This document shows, piece by piece, positions 31,706 to 38,568 of a DNA stretch of 39,629 nt (position 1 is the first letter of the stretch; each line of letters starts with the position of its first letter). A program made the position numbers and the translations under genes. Source of the stretch: a virus; IMG/VR virus record IMGVR_UViG_3300025889_000301, positions 1 through 39,629 of that record; one strand, given 5' to 3'. The notes beneath the pieces were generated by a model. That model was not told the origin of the DNA. It worked only from the letters and a program-made list of their open reading frames with translations, and ran no database searches.

Positions 31706-32062
31706 TTAATTAAGGGTGAGTTTTTTAGTGTGAGCTGAATAGGTGTAATTTGTACCTTCTAAACCGTCCTTGAAATAGTCGAAAACTTCCTTTTCGAAGC
31801 TCAAACTTTCAAGGGGGATCACGAAAACTGCCCTACGCTGGAAGTAGTGAGAACCTGCGCCAAGTATTAAAGTCCTGGCAGAATCTCTTAAAGTCGTATG
31901 AAAGTCTTCCCAAGCAGGCTCTACGTCTGTACCCCCAAAGCATCCATTGAATATAAACTGGTTGCCCTGAAGGAATAAGTCACCGCGAATGCAAATCTCT
32001 TTACCCTGAAAAATAAGGCAAGCTCCAGTAATTATACAGGGGTTAAAAGTGGGTGTTATCAT
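31706..32062 (-). CDS. Unknown early-region protein
   Basis: The product is 118 aa from the second-last of three nearby ATG codons, chosen because GGAGG lies nine bases upstream. It has a Cys-containing beta-rich N-terminal half (FNPCIITGACLIFQGKEICI) and a C-terminal helix with EKEVFDYFKDGLEG. I do not recognise the family. It overlaps the upstream gene by 20 bases. Confidence 0.65.
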   Translation of the reverse strand: MITPTFNPCIITGACLIFQGKEICIRGDLFLQGNQFIFNGCFGGTDVEPAWEDFHTTLRDSARTLILGAGSHYFQRRAVFVIPLESLSFEKEVFDYFKDGLEGTNYTYSAHTKKLTLN

Positions 32063-32411
32063 CGCTGACATCCTCCAGTACGGTAACTGAACCACCGTCA
32101 TATCCAATCATGGATAAGGCTGTAATCGAGTCTTTAATAGCTTTTTGCTCTCTCTCAGCTTTGGCCCGAGCTTCGGTTAACGCTTCTTGTAGTGCCCCCA
32201 ACTTCAATACTATCAGTTCTTGGACAGTATGTTCTAAAGGTAAAGTTATTTTGGTTACCAGTAACAGAGGCCCAAGATTTGCAGCCCATTGATTTTTCTC
32301 CCAGGAATCTTCGAAATTCGTGCGACTGCACAATTCACCGAAGACAGGAGTTCCTGAGTGGTCTACATCCTGCAGATAAACGTGGACGAATTTGTCGTAA
32401 ACTGCTTGCAT
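32043..32411 (-). CDS. Unknown early-region protein with helical coil
   Basis: The 122-aa product has residues about 65-95 forming a charged, alanine-rich helix (ALQEALTEARAKAEREQKAI), probably coiled coil. The N-terminal half is mixed and the C-terminus acidic. No catalytic motif or known family is seen. It is two bases from the small gene upstream and overlaps the next, so it belongs to the same early unit. Confidence 0.65.
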   Translation of the reverse strand: MQAVYDKFVHVYLQDVDHSGTPVFGELCSRTNFEDSWEKNQWAANLGPLLLVTKITLPLEHTVQELIVLKLGALQEALTEARAKAEREQKAIKDSITALSMIGYDGGSVTVLEDVSDDNTHF

Positions 32412-32413
32412 TA

Positions 32414-32623
32414 TTATATCCCCAGTTGACTTAGCAGGTCGTCGGAATTGACGGGTGCTGCTTTGGCTTTCGCCGTGCGTGACTTTGTTGACGTGACTTG
32501 CGCCGCAAAGCGTCCTTCTCGCATCAATGTAATAGCCTTTTTCAGCTCCTCAAAGCTGAGTTGCTCTCCGCGCTGCTGCTTAGCACGCAATTCGGCAAGC
32601 TGTAGTTGAGACTCTGGCGACAT
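32414..32623 (-). CDS. Small helical protein ending in a shared C-terminal peptide
   Basis: The 69-aa product starts MSPESQLQLAELRAKQQRGE and continues ELKKAITLMREGRFAAQ, a small helical pattern common among phage early proteins of unknown role. A basic linker (TSTKSRTAKAKAAP) follows, and the end VNSDDLLSQLGI closely resembles the C-termini of the two GEW paralogues. Palindromic element copy E lies directly upstream of its ribosome site (AAAAAGGAG). Confidence 0.75.
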   Translation of the reverse strand: MSPESQLQLAELRAKQQRGEQLSFEELKKAITLMREGRFAAQVTSTKSRTAKAKAAPVNSDDLLSQLGI

Positions 32624-32638
32624 TACTTACTCCTTTTT

Positions 32639-32674
32639 GGCCGGATTAAAAATTTTTAATGTGGGCGAATAATA
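32639..32674 (-). repeat. Palindromic element copy E
   Basis: Read on the minus strand it has TTATTATTCGCCCACATTAA, a short centre and TTTTTAATCCGGCC, and is followed at once by the ribosome site of the next leftward gene. It separates the helicase gene from the small-protein genes. Confidence 0.75.
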
Positions 32675-32713
32675 ACACACATTTCCCAGTACGCAATACC
32701 TAAACACACAGAA

Positions 32714-34066
32714 CTAGGCTAAACGTAGCTGTTTCTTTGGCCGTGAACATGCAACGTAGAGGCAGCGAAAAGCCTCTTGACGGTTGCGGTTTAGTAGTAT
32801 GTCAGAGGTATCTACAAAACACGTTTCATAGGTTGAACCTTGGCTTCTATGTGCGGTAAGTGCGTATGCGTGACGCAATGCGTGGAAGGCTTCTTTAAAT
32901 TCCCAAAACTCTTTCCAAAGGCGGCTGTTGGCTTTAGCTGCGGCGGCTTTTGCCTGCAGCTGGGCTTCATAGTCTTTAGCAGAGGCTGGGTGGAGTACCC
33001 TTGCGGTGACAAGTTTACCTGTATCCAGCTCTATGTCTACGTCGTAAGTTTTTAGGTCACCGTAGTAAGGGTGGTAAGATTCCACCACTCTGGTAGCCCT
33101 GCCCTCATCGTCTGTGGTAGCCATAACTTCGTTGTCAAGGTTTTTGGCGGGGGAAGTAAAGATTACCCTGTCTCCATCAACCCAAGGGTGTTGAGCTCCT
33201 GGGAAATATGCGGAACGTACAAGAGCGTTAAGCTGATCTACAGTTACATTTCGCCAGGCAATGGCTTTCGTAGTACCCTCATGGAAAGCTCCGGAAACCG
33301 CTGTCTCACGAATTTTGACTAGCCACTCAGACTTTGAGTTATACCACACACCCTCTAAACCGTCGTTGTCAGGCTTTAGCTTAATGTTTGGTAAAGGTAA
33401 GTCCACTTTCTCCCTTATGGTTGTGACCAGCTTAAGGATCTGATTATCGTGCCTCATAACGTGAGTGAGCTGCTGGGTAGGTATGCCGAGGTCAGTCAAT
33501 CCCCAAACAGGTGAACGTACTTCGCCTACCGGTGGAAGCTGTGCAGGGTCTCCCATGAACAGGAAGCGGGCTCCGGTTGTGTTAGAGGCTTCTGTGATAT
33601 GGTCGCGCAGGAGCATTAGAGGTAGCATCGAAGCTTCGTCGATTATCACAGCTTTGAACAGGCTAAGGTCTAGCTGCTCTTCGTCCGGGGCGCGCTCAGC
33701 TACTTTGAGCTCCTTAATCTCCCCATTGGCTTCTAGGCGTAAGCCCAGTAACGAATAGATTGTCCGGCAGTCAGGTTTATACCCGCTACCTGAAAAAGAT
33801 TCTCGCAAGACTTTTGTAGCCTTGTTCGTCGGAGCGCAGAACACAAATCGACCCTTGACCCGATCGACCAAACTCTTGACAGTGAAAGTCTTACCTGTCC
33901 CTGCGTAACCTTTTAACACAAAAAAGGGTGATGCAGTAGGTGACGTGTCGTTAAGCCAATTGATTGCTTCGGTTAAGGCAGCCTCTTGTTCAGGGTTAAG
34001 TGGTGGTGGTGCAGTTGCATTGAGGTTTGCAGGTTTTGCTACAGCTTTAAGGCTTAGTGTGTCCAT
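32714..34066 (-). CDS. Superfamily 1 DNA helicase, Dda/RecD2-like
   Basis: In this 450-aa product the Walker A GYAGTGKT lies at residues 53-60, motif Ia FCAPTNKATKVL follows, and motif II IIDEASM is near residue 142. Motif III is MGDPAQLPPVGE, motif V ALTAHRSQGSTYETCF and motif VI LYVACSRPKKQL. The protein is short, like Dda of T4, and is expected to unwind DNA 5-prime to 3-prime. It starts origin opening or assists replication; the choice is not decided by sequence. It is preceded by a release-factor-like gene and lies in the long early transcription unit. Confidence 0.92.
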   Translation of the reverse strand: MDTLSLKAVAKPANLNATAPPPLNPEQEAALTEAINWLNDTSPTASPFFVLKGYAGTGKTFTVKSLVDRVKGRFVFCAPTNKATKVLRESFSGSGYKPDCRTIYSLLGLRLEANGEIKELKVAERAPDEEQLDLSLFKAVIIDEASMLPLMLLRDHITEASNTTGARFLFMGDPAQLPPVGEVRSPVWGLTDLGIPTQQLTHVMRHDNQILKLVTTIREKVDLPLPNIKLKPDNDGLEGVWYNSKSEWLVKIRETAVSGAFHEGTTKAIAWRNVTVDQLNALVRSAYFPGAQHPWVDGDRVIFTSPAKNLDNEVMATTDDEGRATRVVESYHPYYGDLKTYDVDIELDTGKLVTARVLHPASAKDYEAQLQAKAAAAKANSRLWKEFWEFKEAFHALRHAYALTAHRSQGSTYETCFVDTSDILLNRNRQEAFRCLYVACSRPKKQLRLA

Positions 34067-34067
34067 A

Positions 34068-34346
34068 TTAACTTTCTGGGTTAAGTGCAGGGTTAGGGCG
34101 GGGAATGGCAGTGCATAGATGTAAAGCCCTTCGTATGATTAGTAAGAGCTCTAGCTCCTGTATTGCAGCACCTTTATTGGCATGACTGCCTCTGTGCGAA
34201 CGCTTTTCGACTGAGATGCCTGAAGGTATGTGAGAAACCTTTACACCTACAGGTATCGTCGGACCAAAGCCTCCACTTTTGGCCCTGCCGTAAACTACTT
34301 CAAAGGTCATGTCTTCTGGTCGAAGGATGTATTCGTTTTCAGTCAT
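34068..34346 (-). CDS. RF-1-domain-like small protein without GGQ motif
   Basis: In this 92-aa product residues about 33-66 (VGVKVSHIPSGISVEKRSHR, then HANKGAAIQELE) follow closely the strand and RSxHxNK helix of the peptidyl-hydrolase domain of class-I release factors. The position of the catalytic GGQ is SGGFGP (24-29), so peptidyl-tRNA hydrolysis as in release factors is unlikely in the usual form. Phages often carry small release-factor-like proteins of unknown role. It is coupled to the upstream cupin-like gene by an ATGA overlap. Confidence 0.72.
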   Translation of the reverse strand: MTENEYILRPEDMTFEVVYGRAKSGGFGPTIPVGVKVSHIPSGISVEKRSHRGSHANKGAAIQELELLLIIRRALHLCTAIPRPNPALNPES

Positions 34347-34987
34347 TGCTTATACCCCTTACCTAAAGCTTCTAACCTTGCTTTATATTCTGGAGGTAGC
34401 TCTTTATTTTCCTTGGTGCTACCCATTTTTTGTGCCTGTATGTAAGTCCTCCAGTGAACCTTTACACCTTCCACCAAAAATCCCCATTCGTGTACCTGTT
34501 TAGTTGACATGCAGAAGAGTGTGTAGGTCTGGGGGTTGACTGCGCTAATGCTGTGCCAAGCCGTAGCTTTGGCAGACGCTGTACTTCCGGCTCTGAAGGT
34601 ACGTAGCTGACCCGCAGACATATTGGAGTAAAGGGAAGGAAAACGGGTAGAAATCTTGCTGGGACTGACTTCACAGTACCCCCCTGTCAGTATAAAAGTT
34701 CTGTACCCACTCTGATGATCGTGGTAGTGCGGGTCAGAATCTGCGCTGACGATGTGATGTATGCGCCAGCGAAACGGCCACCAAGGTTTTACCTCCAACC
34801 AGCCATGCTTCGGATGGGGGGCTAGGGCAAAGCTTGGTACTAACCACCAACGACGCATGTAAAGTTTTTCGTCTTTGTAGATGTCGAAATATGGTCGCGA
34901 CTGGGCAAATTTTATAAGTCTTCGGCTGACAGAAGGTCTTGCCAACACTTTTGCTAGTATACGCCAGCCTAAAGGTTCTTTTTTCAT
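34343..34987 (-). CDS. Cupin-like HxH protein of unknown function
   Basis: In this 214-aa product a short N-terminal segment is followed by a beta-rich domain with DPHYHDHQSGYRTFILTGGY around residues 86-105; the HxHxxxx pattern followed by a strand is typical of cupins. A later NPQTYTLFCMSTKQVHEWGF closes the barrel. Metal binding through the His residues is likely from the pattern; the reaction is unknown. It is coupled to genes on both sides by four-base overlaps. Confidence 0.6.
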   Translation of the reverse strand: MKKEPLGWRILAKVLARPSVSRRLIKFAQSRPYFDIYKDEKLYMRRWWLVPSFALAPHPKHGWLEVKPWWPFRWRIHHIVSADSDPHYHDHQSGYRTFILTGGYCEVSPSKISTRFPSLYSNMSAGQLRTFRAGSTASAKATAWHSISAVNPQTYTLFCMSTKQVHEWGFLVEGVKVHWRTYIQAQKMGSTKENKELPPEYKARLEALGKGYKQ

Positions 34988-35166
34988 TTTACTTTATCCT
35001 GCTCTTGTTGAAGAAAATTGCGTGAAGTTTCGAGAAAGTTTTTCCCTGTTAAGATGTCAAGTTTATGGGTTAATCGCTTGGCATCTGCTTGAGATTTTTT
35101 TGAAGCTTTATAAGCCTGCTCTCTGACAAGCTTTTCCTGAACTTTATTCTGCTGCTCTTGCTGCAT
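34984..35166 (-). CDS. Small charged helical protein
   Basis: The 60-aa product is Gln-, Lys- and Glu-rich, probably a single long coiled coil (QQEQQNKVQEKLVREQAYKA). No family is recognised. It overlaps the ribbon-helix-helix-type gene upstream by 23 bases and the cupin-like gene downstream by ATGA. Translational coupling and composition support a real gene; the function is unknown. Confidence 0.55.
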   Translation of the reverse strand: MQQEQQNKVQEKLVREQAYKASKKSQADAKRLTHKLDILTGKNFLETSRNFLQQEQDKVK

Positions 35167-35359
35167 TTTTCTGGTTTTCCTTATACTCAGCTAAGAACCT
35201 CTCTAAGAGAGGGACTATTAACTTAGTTAATGACCCGTAGGGCACACGCTGCTCAACTTCTGACATGAGCAGAAGTTGAAGCTCTGTGTCTAAAGCTTCG
35301 GGTAGCTGGATTTTTCGCTCTATCCTGCGGACAGAGCTTGGTACACGGCCTCTTGGCAT
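35144..35359 (-). CDS. Small DNA-binding-type protein, ribbon-helix-helix-like (tentative)
   Basis: The 71-aa product has a basic N-terminus (MPRGRVPSSVRRIERKIQLP) with a strand-like segment, then two helices (EALDTELQLLLMSEVEQRVP and GSLTKLIVPLLERFLAEYK). Strand-helix-helix in about 50 residues with a basic strand resembles MetJ/Arc-type repressors, which bind palindromic operators as paired dimers. It is a candidate for the protein that binds the dispersed palindromes, but this is only a hypothesis. The ribosome site is AAAAGGAGG. Confidence 0.55.
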   Translation of the reverse strand: MPRGRVPSSVRRIERKIQLPEALDTELQLLLMSEVEQRVPYGSLTKLIVPLLERFLAEYKENQKNAARAAE

Positions 35360-35374
35360 TTTTCCTCCTTTTGG

Positions 35375-35554
35375 TTAAGTTACTGTGTGGCAGGTATGCC
35401 CTACCGTTGGGGGACCTTTACTTTGATCCCAATGGACTTTTTTCCGACACTCAGGCAATGCTGGTTTAGGTTTTTGGTGAAGGGACTTAGCATCGTCTGT
35501 CATAACGTAGCCCCAAGCCGCTAAGATTATAAAAAGTATAAGTAAACCTTTCAT
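35375..35554 (-). CDS. Small membrane-anchored or exported protein
   Basis: The 59-aa product starts MKGLLILFIILAAWGYVMTD, a hydrophobic segment of about 15 residues, and the rest is a basic, Pro-rich soluble part with two cysteines (PECRKKVHWD, GHTCHTV). It could be a type-II membrane protein or a secreted peptide. The ATG overlaps the stop of the upstream gene; a GTG one codon earlier is also possible. The function is unknown. Confidence 0.6.
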   Translation of the reverse strand: MKGLLILFIILAAWGYVMTDDAKSLHQKPKPALPECRKKVHWDQSKGPPTVGHTCHTVT

Positions 35555-36036
35555 CACTCTTCCCCAAACTCTTGTGAAAGTGATCTACCGTTTTCCCAGA
35601 TTATGACTTCGGCGTCTTGGGGCGGCTCTGAGCAATGGCTGCAGTAATTTACTTCTGTCAGGTTATAAATTACTTTTTGTTTAATACCTTCAGGCAGGTG
35701 CTCGGGTTCTGTACGAACCCAGCGGGAATTGTTCCCCATGATGGAATACACTGGCTTGTGCTCCACCATGTACTGGGTGAAGTATGCGTGGGAGTGTCCG
35801 CATTCACAGACACTCTGTTCCCACATTTCACATACTGCTTCTACCCTCCAAGCCGTCCGTAGTTCTGCTTGACCTGCCGCAGCTTTCTCGGCTTCTGAGG
35901 CTTTTCCTTGCCTCACCTTCGCAAGTAAGGCTTTGCTGGCTTTACGGTCTTCTGCTTGTTGGACACTCTCTTGGAGTAGGGCGTCCAGGAAGTCTGCGGC
36001 GTCATCTGCGCCTGTGGTGCTTGTTATCTCAGTCAT
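35554..36036 (-). CDS. Cysteine-rich early protein, possible zinc-binding
   Basis: The 160-aa product has an acidic helical N-terminal part, then CEMWEQSVCECGHSHAYFTQ and, 50 residues later, YCSHCSEPP, giving paired cysteines suited to one zinc ribbon. It is the first gene of an early unit driven by the promoter just upstream. Its leader (TAGGAGCCATA before ATG) resembles that of the 394-933 gene. No known family is recognised. Confidence 0.72.
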   Translation of the reverse strand: MTEITSTTGADDAADFLDALLQESVQQAEDRKASKALLAKVRQGKASEAEKAAAGQAELRTAWRVEAVCEMWEQSVCECGHSHAYFTQYMVEHKPVYSIMGNNSRWVRTEPEHLPEGIKQKVIYNLTEVNYCSHCSEPPQDAEVIIWENGRSLSQEFGEE

Positions 36037-36080
36037 TTATGGCTCCTAAGTAACGGGTACTGGATTGTCCCGCTCCATCC

Positions 36081-36108
36081 ATTATACACAAATGCCACTG
36101 GTTGTCAA
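36081..36108 (-). promoter_or_regulatory. Sigma70 promoter for the 36036 early unit
   Basis: On the minus strand TTGACA is followed by 16 bp and TATAAT, both perfect matches. Transcription would start near 36074, giving a leader of about 38 bases. Palindromic element copy F lies just upstream of the -35. Confidence 0.88.
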
Positions 36109-36120
36109 TGCAGTTATGTT

Positions 36121-36166
36121 GTTTTATTCGTCCATATTAAAAGTTTTTAATCCGTCCGAATAAAAC
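36121..36166. repeat. Palindromic element copy F
   Basis: GTTTTATTCG and CGAATAAAAC form perfect 10-bp ends, with TATTAAAAGTTTTTAATCC in the middle. It lies between the terminator of the 36281 gene and the promoter of the 36036 unit, about 13 bp upstream of the -35. Confidence 0.82.
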
Positions 36167-36202
36167 AAAACCCCCCAGCCGGAGCCATCCAAACTGGGGG
36201 GT
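36162..36202 (-). terminator. Rho-independent terminator of the 36281-36850 gene
   Basis: ACCCCCCAG pairs with CTGGGGGGT, nine perfect pairs with a 15-base loop. On the minus strand TTTGTTTT follows. It isolates the gene as a single-gene cassette. Confidence 0.88.
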
Positions 36203-36280
36203 ATGTCGTCAGTAGTCCGGGTACTGTTGCCTACCCCAGGGAAAGTCTAGCGCGCAAACAAGACTTTGGACATTCTCCCT

Positions 36281-36850
36281 TTACTCTTCCAACTTGGCCA
36301 ACAATGCGTCTGTATCGACTGCATCGGCTTTCTTCGAGGACTTGGCAGCTTTTTCTGCCTCCAGGCGATCAACAATAGGCTTGATTTTTGGATTAGTCCG
36401 CAACGCAGCTTTCTGGGCTGCAGTTTTGTCCGACAAGAAGCGTTTGATGTCTTCGGCAGACTTGCCTGTGGACTCGACCAAAGCACGCATCAGGATGCTT
36501 GCACCGGCTAAGCCAGACTTGTCGCGCTGAATACCCCACTCGCCGTTGTACAGGCGGTCGATCAATTCATCTACTGCCATTACAGCGTCGTCGATGTCTT
36601 CAACGCCTGCGATTTCGTCGCCCAGCTTTTGCTCCGCGCCGTGGCTGGCGAACTTAGCGAGCAAGGCTTCTGGGATAGTGAAGGTGCGGGTTTCGCCGTT
36701 GACGAAATCAAGGCGGGTTTGGATCGCACCGTTGGCTGCGACGCTCGACTCTTTTAAGAGCTTACGCTTGCCTACAAAGTCTACTACACGGCCATCAGAC
36801 ATAGTAACTGTGTTTACTACTGTCTGTTTCTTTACTGCTGCTTCGGTCAT
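36281..36850 (-). CDS. Conserved-looking phage protein of unknown function (GEW paralogue B)
   Basis: The 189-aa product has an N-terminal beta part (TMSDGRVVDFVGKRKLLKES, then FTIPEALLAKFASHGAEQKL), a helical middle with DRLYNGEWGIQRD, and an end VDTDALLAKLEE shared in character with two other proteins here. It is a distant paralogue of the 394-933 product. It has its own strong promoter, a stem-loop leader and a strong terminator, so high early expression is likely. Codon use is more GC-rich than in its neighbours. The function is not known. Confidence 0.88.
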   Translation of the reverse strand: MTEAAVKKQTVVNTVTMSDGRVVDFVGKRKLLKESSVAANGAIQTRLDFVNGETRTFTIPEALLAKFASHGAEQKLGDEIAGVEDIDDAVMAVDELIDRLYNGEWGIQRDKSGLAGASILMRALVESTGKSAEDIKRFLSDKTAAQKAALRTNPKIKPIVDRLEAEKAAKSSKKADAVDTDALLAKLEE

Positions 36851-36872
36851 AATTTTCTCCAGTTAGTTAAGT

Positions 36873-36910
36873 TTGGGGCATCTGCTCCCGATAGTTGAGG
36901 ATGCCCCCAA
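36873..36910 (-). promoter_or_regulatory. 5-prime leader hairpin of the 36281-36850 message
   Basis: On the minus strand TTGGGGGCATC pairs with GATGCCCCAA (10 bp with one bulged G) around a loop of about 17 bases. It begins right at the predicted transcript start. Such 5-prime stems protect abundant mRNAs from decay; here the role is inferred. Confidence 0.65.
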
Positions 36911-36919
36911 CATGGTTCT

Positions 36920-36948
36920 ATTATCGTAAGTTCAGTCCAGCGTGTCAA
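36920..36948 (-). promoter_or_regulatory. Sigma70 promoter for the 36281-36850 gene
   Basis: On the minus strand TTGACA, 17 bp, then GATAAT. The -35 is perfect and the -10 differs at one base. The predicted start is about 36913, directly at the leader hairpin. Confidence 0.87.
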
Positions 36949-36990
36949 CCCCTTTTATCATGTTCTGTGTGTTTTTCTTAAAAATAATTA

Positions 36991-37503
36991 TTACTGCTGC
37001 TCTCGCCGGAAAAACGGGTTGTGCCCTACAGTGTGTGGAGTTGACTGTGGTGCCCGAAGTTCGGGCTTAGGAACCTCTTCGGGCGGGGTGGTCTGCGCCT
37101 GGGTCATCAGCCTTTCAATACTTGCGGAAAGCTCTCGGGACTTGGGTGTACCCTGTAGGGAAGCGTCTTCCACCTTAACACCTTTAGAGGCGAGTATCTG
37201 CCGAAGTTTAAGCATCGGCGGTGAAAGCTCTTTCCTTCGCAGGATTAAGCTCCCAGGGTTCTGCTCTTCCCGTACAATTTCGATGTTCTGTACAGGTTCA
37301 ACCAGGTCTGGGTATTCTGCCGGAAAGTTCTTCACATTGCGAACAGCATTGTAGAGCTTAGTCCGCATAGAATTAGCTTCACCAGGCGAGGCAAAGTCCA
37401 GTACAAGCGGGGATGAGAGCTGATAAGCTTTACGCCATACCTCCTGCAGAAGTGCGACGTTAGCAGAATTGTCTGACCTTCGTGGCGGATTACTTTTTGT
37501 CAT
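36991..37503 (-). CDS. Unknown early protein, disordered C-terminus
   Basis: The 170-aa product has a helical N-terminal half (VALLQEVWRKAYQLSSPLVL), a central LILRRKELSPPMLKLRQILA segment and a Pro/Gln-rich tail ending in FFRREQQ. It is the last gene of the first early unit and overlaps the upstream gene by 14 bases. No catalytic motif or known family is seen. Confidence 0.68.
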   Translation of the reverse strand: MTKSNPPRRSDNSANVALLQEVWRKAYQLSSPLVLDFASPGEANSMRTKLYNAVRNVKNFPAEYPDLVEPVQNIEIVREEQNPGSLILRRKELSPPMLKLRQILASKGVKVEDASLQGTPKSRELSASIERLMTQAQTTPPEEVPKPELRAPQSTPHTVGHNPFFRREQQ

Positions 37504-37936
37504 TGAGGTCTCCTAAGGTTTGTTTACGTTCTTCCAAAGCTTTCTGTAGCAAGGCTACACCATCTTTGGTGCCTATCTCATACTTGTCACAGACTTCCAC
37601 GAACTCTTCTGCGACATCGCTTAACTTTACCCATTCTCTTGCACTTAATGGCCCTTCAGGGTCTAATCTGTCTGCCATGTCGCGTAGGAACTGGCAAGCA
37701 GGTCGTCGGGACTTCGGGTGCTCAAAGACAATTTTAGGTATCTTCAGGAACTGACGAAGTGTAGGGTCTACACCTGAGAGCATGCTGTTTAGTATCTGCA
37801 GTGCTTGCTCTTGAAAGAAGCTGGAAATCCAGGGTTGGAAGTCTCCACCCGTTTCGGTGTTTGGAACGCTGTTCGTAAGTTTTTCCGGTGGGTAAGCAGG
37901 GTTTGGAAGGTTTGTGGAGAGAGATTTGGCTTGCAT
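37490..37936 (-). CDS. Unknown early protein
   Basis: The 148-aa product has an N-terminal 35 residues that are Pro/Asn-rich and probably disordered. The rest is helical (WISSFFQEQALQILNSMLSG, then VKLSDVAEEFVEVCDKYEIG). No family is recognised. It lies in the first early unit; early genes of lytic phages often act on host functions, but nothing here shows which. Confidence 0.68.
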   Translation of the reverse strand: MQAKSLSTNLPNPAYPPEKLTNSVPNTETGGDFQPWISSFFQEQALQILNSMLSGVDPTLRQFLKIPKIVFEHPKSRRPACQFLRDMADRLDPEGPLSAREWVKLSDVAEEFVEVCDKYEIGTKDGVALLQKALEERKQTLGDLNDKK

Positions 37937-37944
37937 GGTAGTCC

Positions 37945-38349
37945 TTAGTTAGTTGAGGGTTTGGTGGTTAAAAGGTCTAAGATAGCTTCTTTGGCTTTTT
38001 CCATATCATCTTTAGTCTTAAAAGCTAGACCTTTTTGCAGACATTCTAAGTCTTCTTCATCCCCATGCCAAGTCGTAACTTTTTGGTAAGCATATCTAAG
38101 GTTTAAGCGGTAGTAGGCAGTGCCTACTTCAGGTGCTGTTCTGTAAGGTTCATCCACCTCACAGCCACCGATACGTACAACTTTAGGCTTAGGTCTGAGA
38201 TACTGAACAGGTCTCCTGCGCATAATCCAGGAGAAAACTTGGTCGGAAGTCAGATCTTCCCATGTGTTCCCCTTGTCTGTATTAAGACACTGAATTGTTT
38301 CACCTTCAGCTAAGGCATGAAGGATGTGTGCGTACTGATGTTTTGACAT
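37945..38349 (-). CDS. Unknown early protein
   Basis: The 134-aa product begins MSKHQYAHILHALAEGETIQ, with a segment DLTSDQVFSWIMRRRPVQYL typical of small phage proteins in which an N-terminal alpha-beta motif precedes a conserved YxxxP; the C-terminal half has a helix KTKDDMEKAKEAILDLL. Its ATG overlaps the upstream stop as TAATG. The function is unknown. Confidence 0.72.
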   Translation of the reverse strand: MSKHQYAHILHALAEGETIQCLNTDKGNTWEDLTSDQVFSWIMRRRPVQYLRPKPKVVRIGGCEVDEPYRTAPEVGTAYYRLNLRYAYQKVTTWHGDEEDLECLQKGLAFKTKDDMEKAKEAILDLLTTKPSTN

Positions 38350-38567
38350 TATTTCCCCTTTTTCAGTTGTTTAAATGTTTTCTCTTTTACTATTGCTGCG
38401 TCAATCGCTTCTCGAATGTTTTTACGCCTGATATGTGGCATCCCCCAGTCTATGCGGGTGTACCAGTATTTACCTATCCTTACTACAGACTTGCTCTCAT
38501 CACCCTCAAGCCAGTCAAGTCGTTCTGTGTCGGTGGGGTTAAGTTCTTCAGTTTCTCGGTTGTTCAT
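38349..38567 (-). CDS. Small phage protein with DTERLDWLE motif
   Basis: The 72-aa product is started at the ATG that follows GGAGG with eight bases between; five extra residues are possible. The sequence DTERLDWLEG near the start and NIREAIDAAI near the end mark a small phage-encoded family without assigned function. It is coupled to the following gene by TAATG. Confidence 0.7.
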   Translation of the reverse strand: MNNRETEELNPTDTERLDWLEGDESKSVVRIGKYWYTRIDWGMPHIRRKNIREAIDAAIVKEKTFKQLKKGK

Positions 38568-38568
38568 A

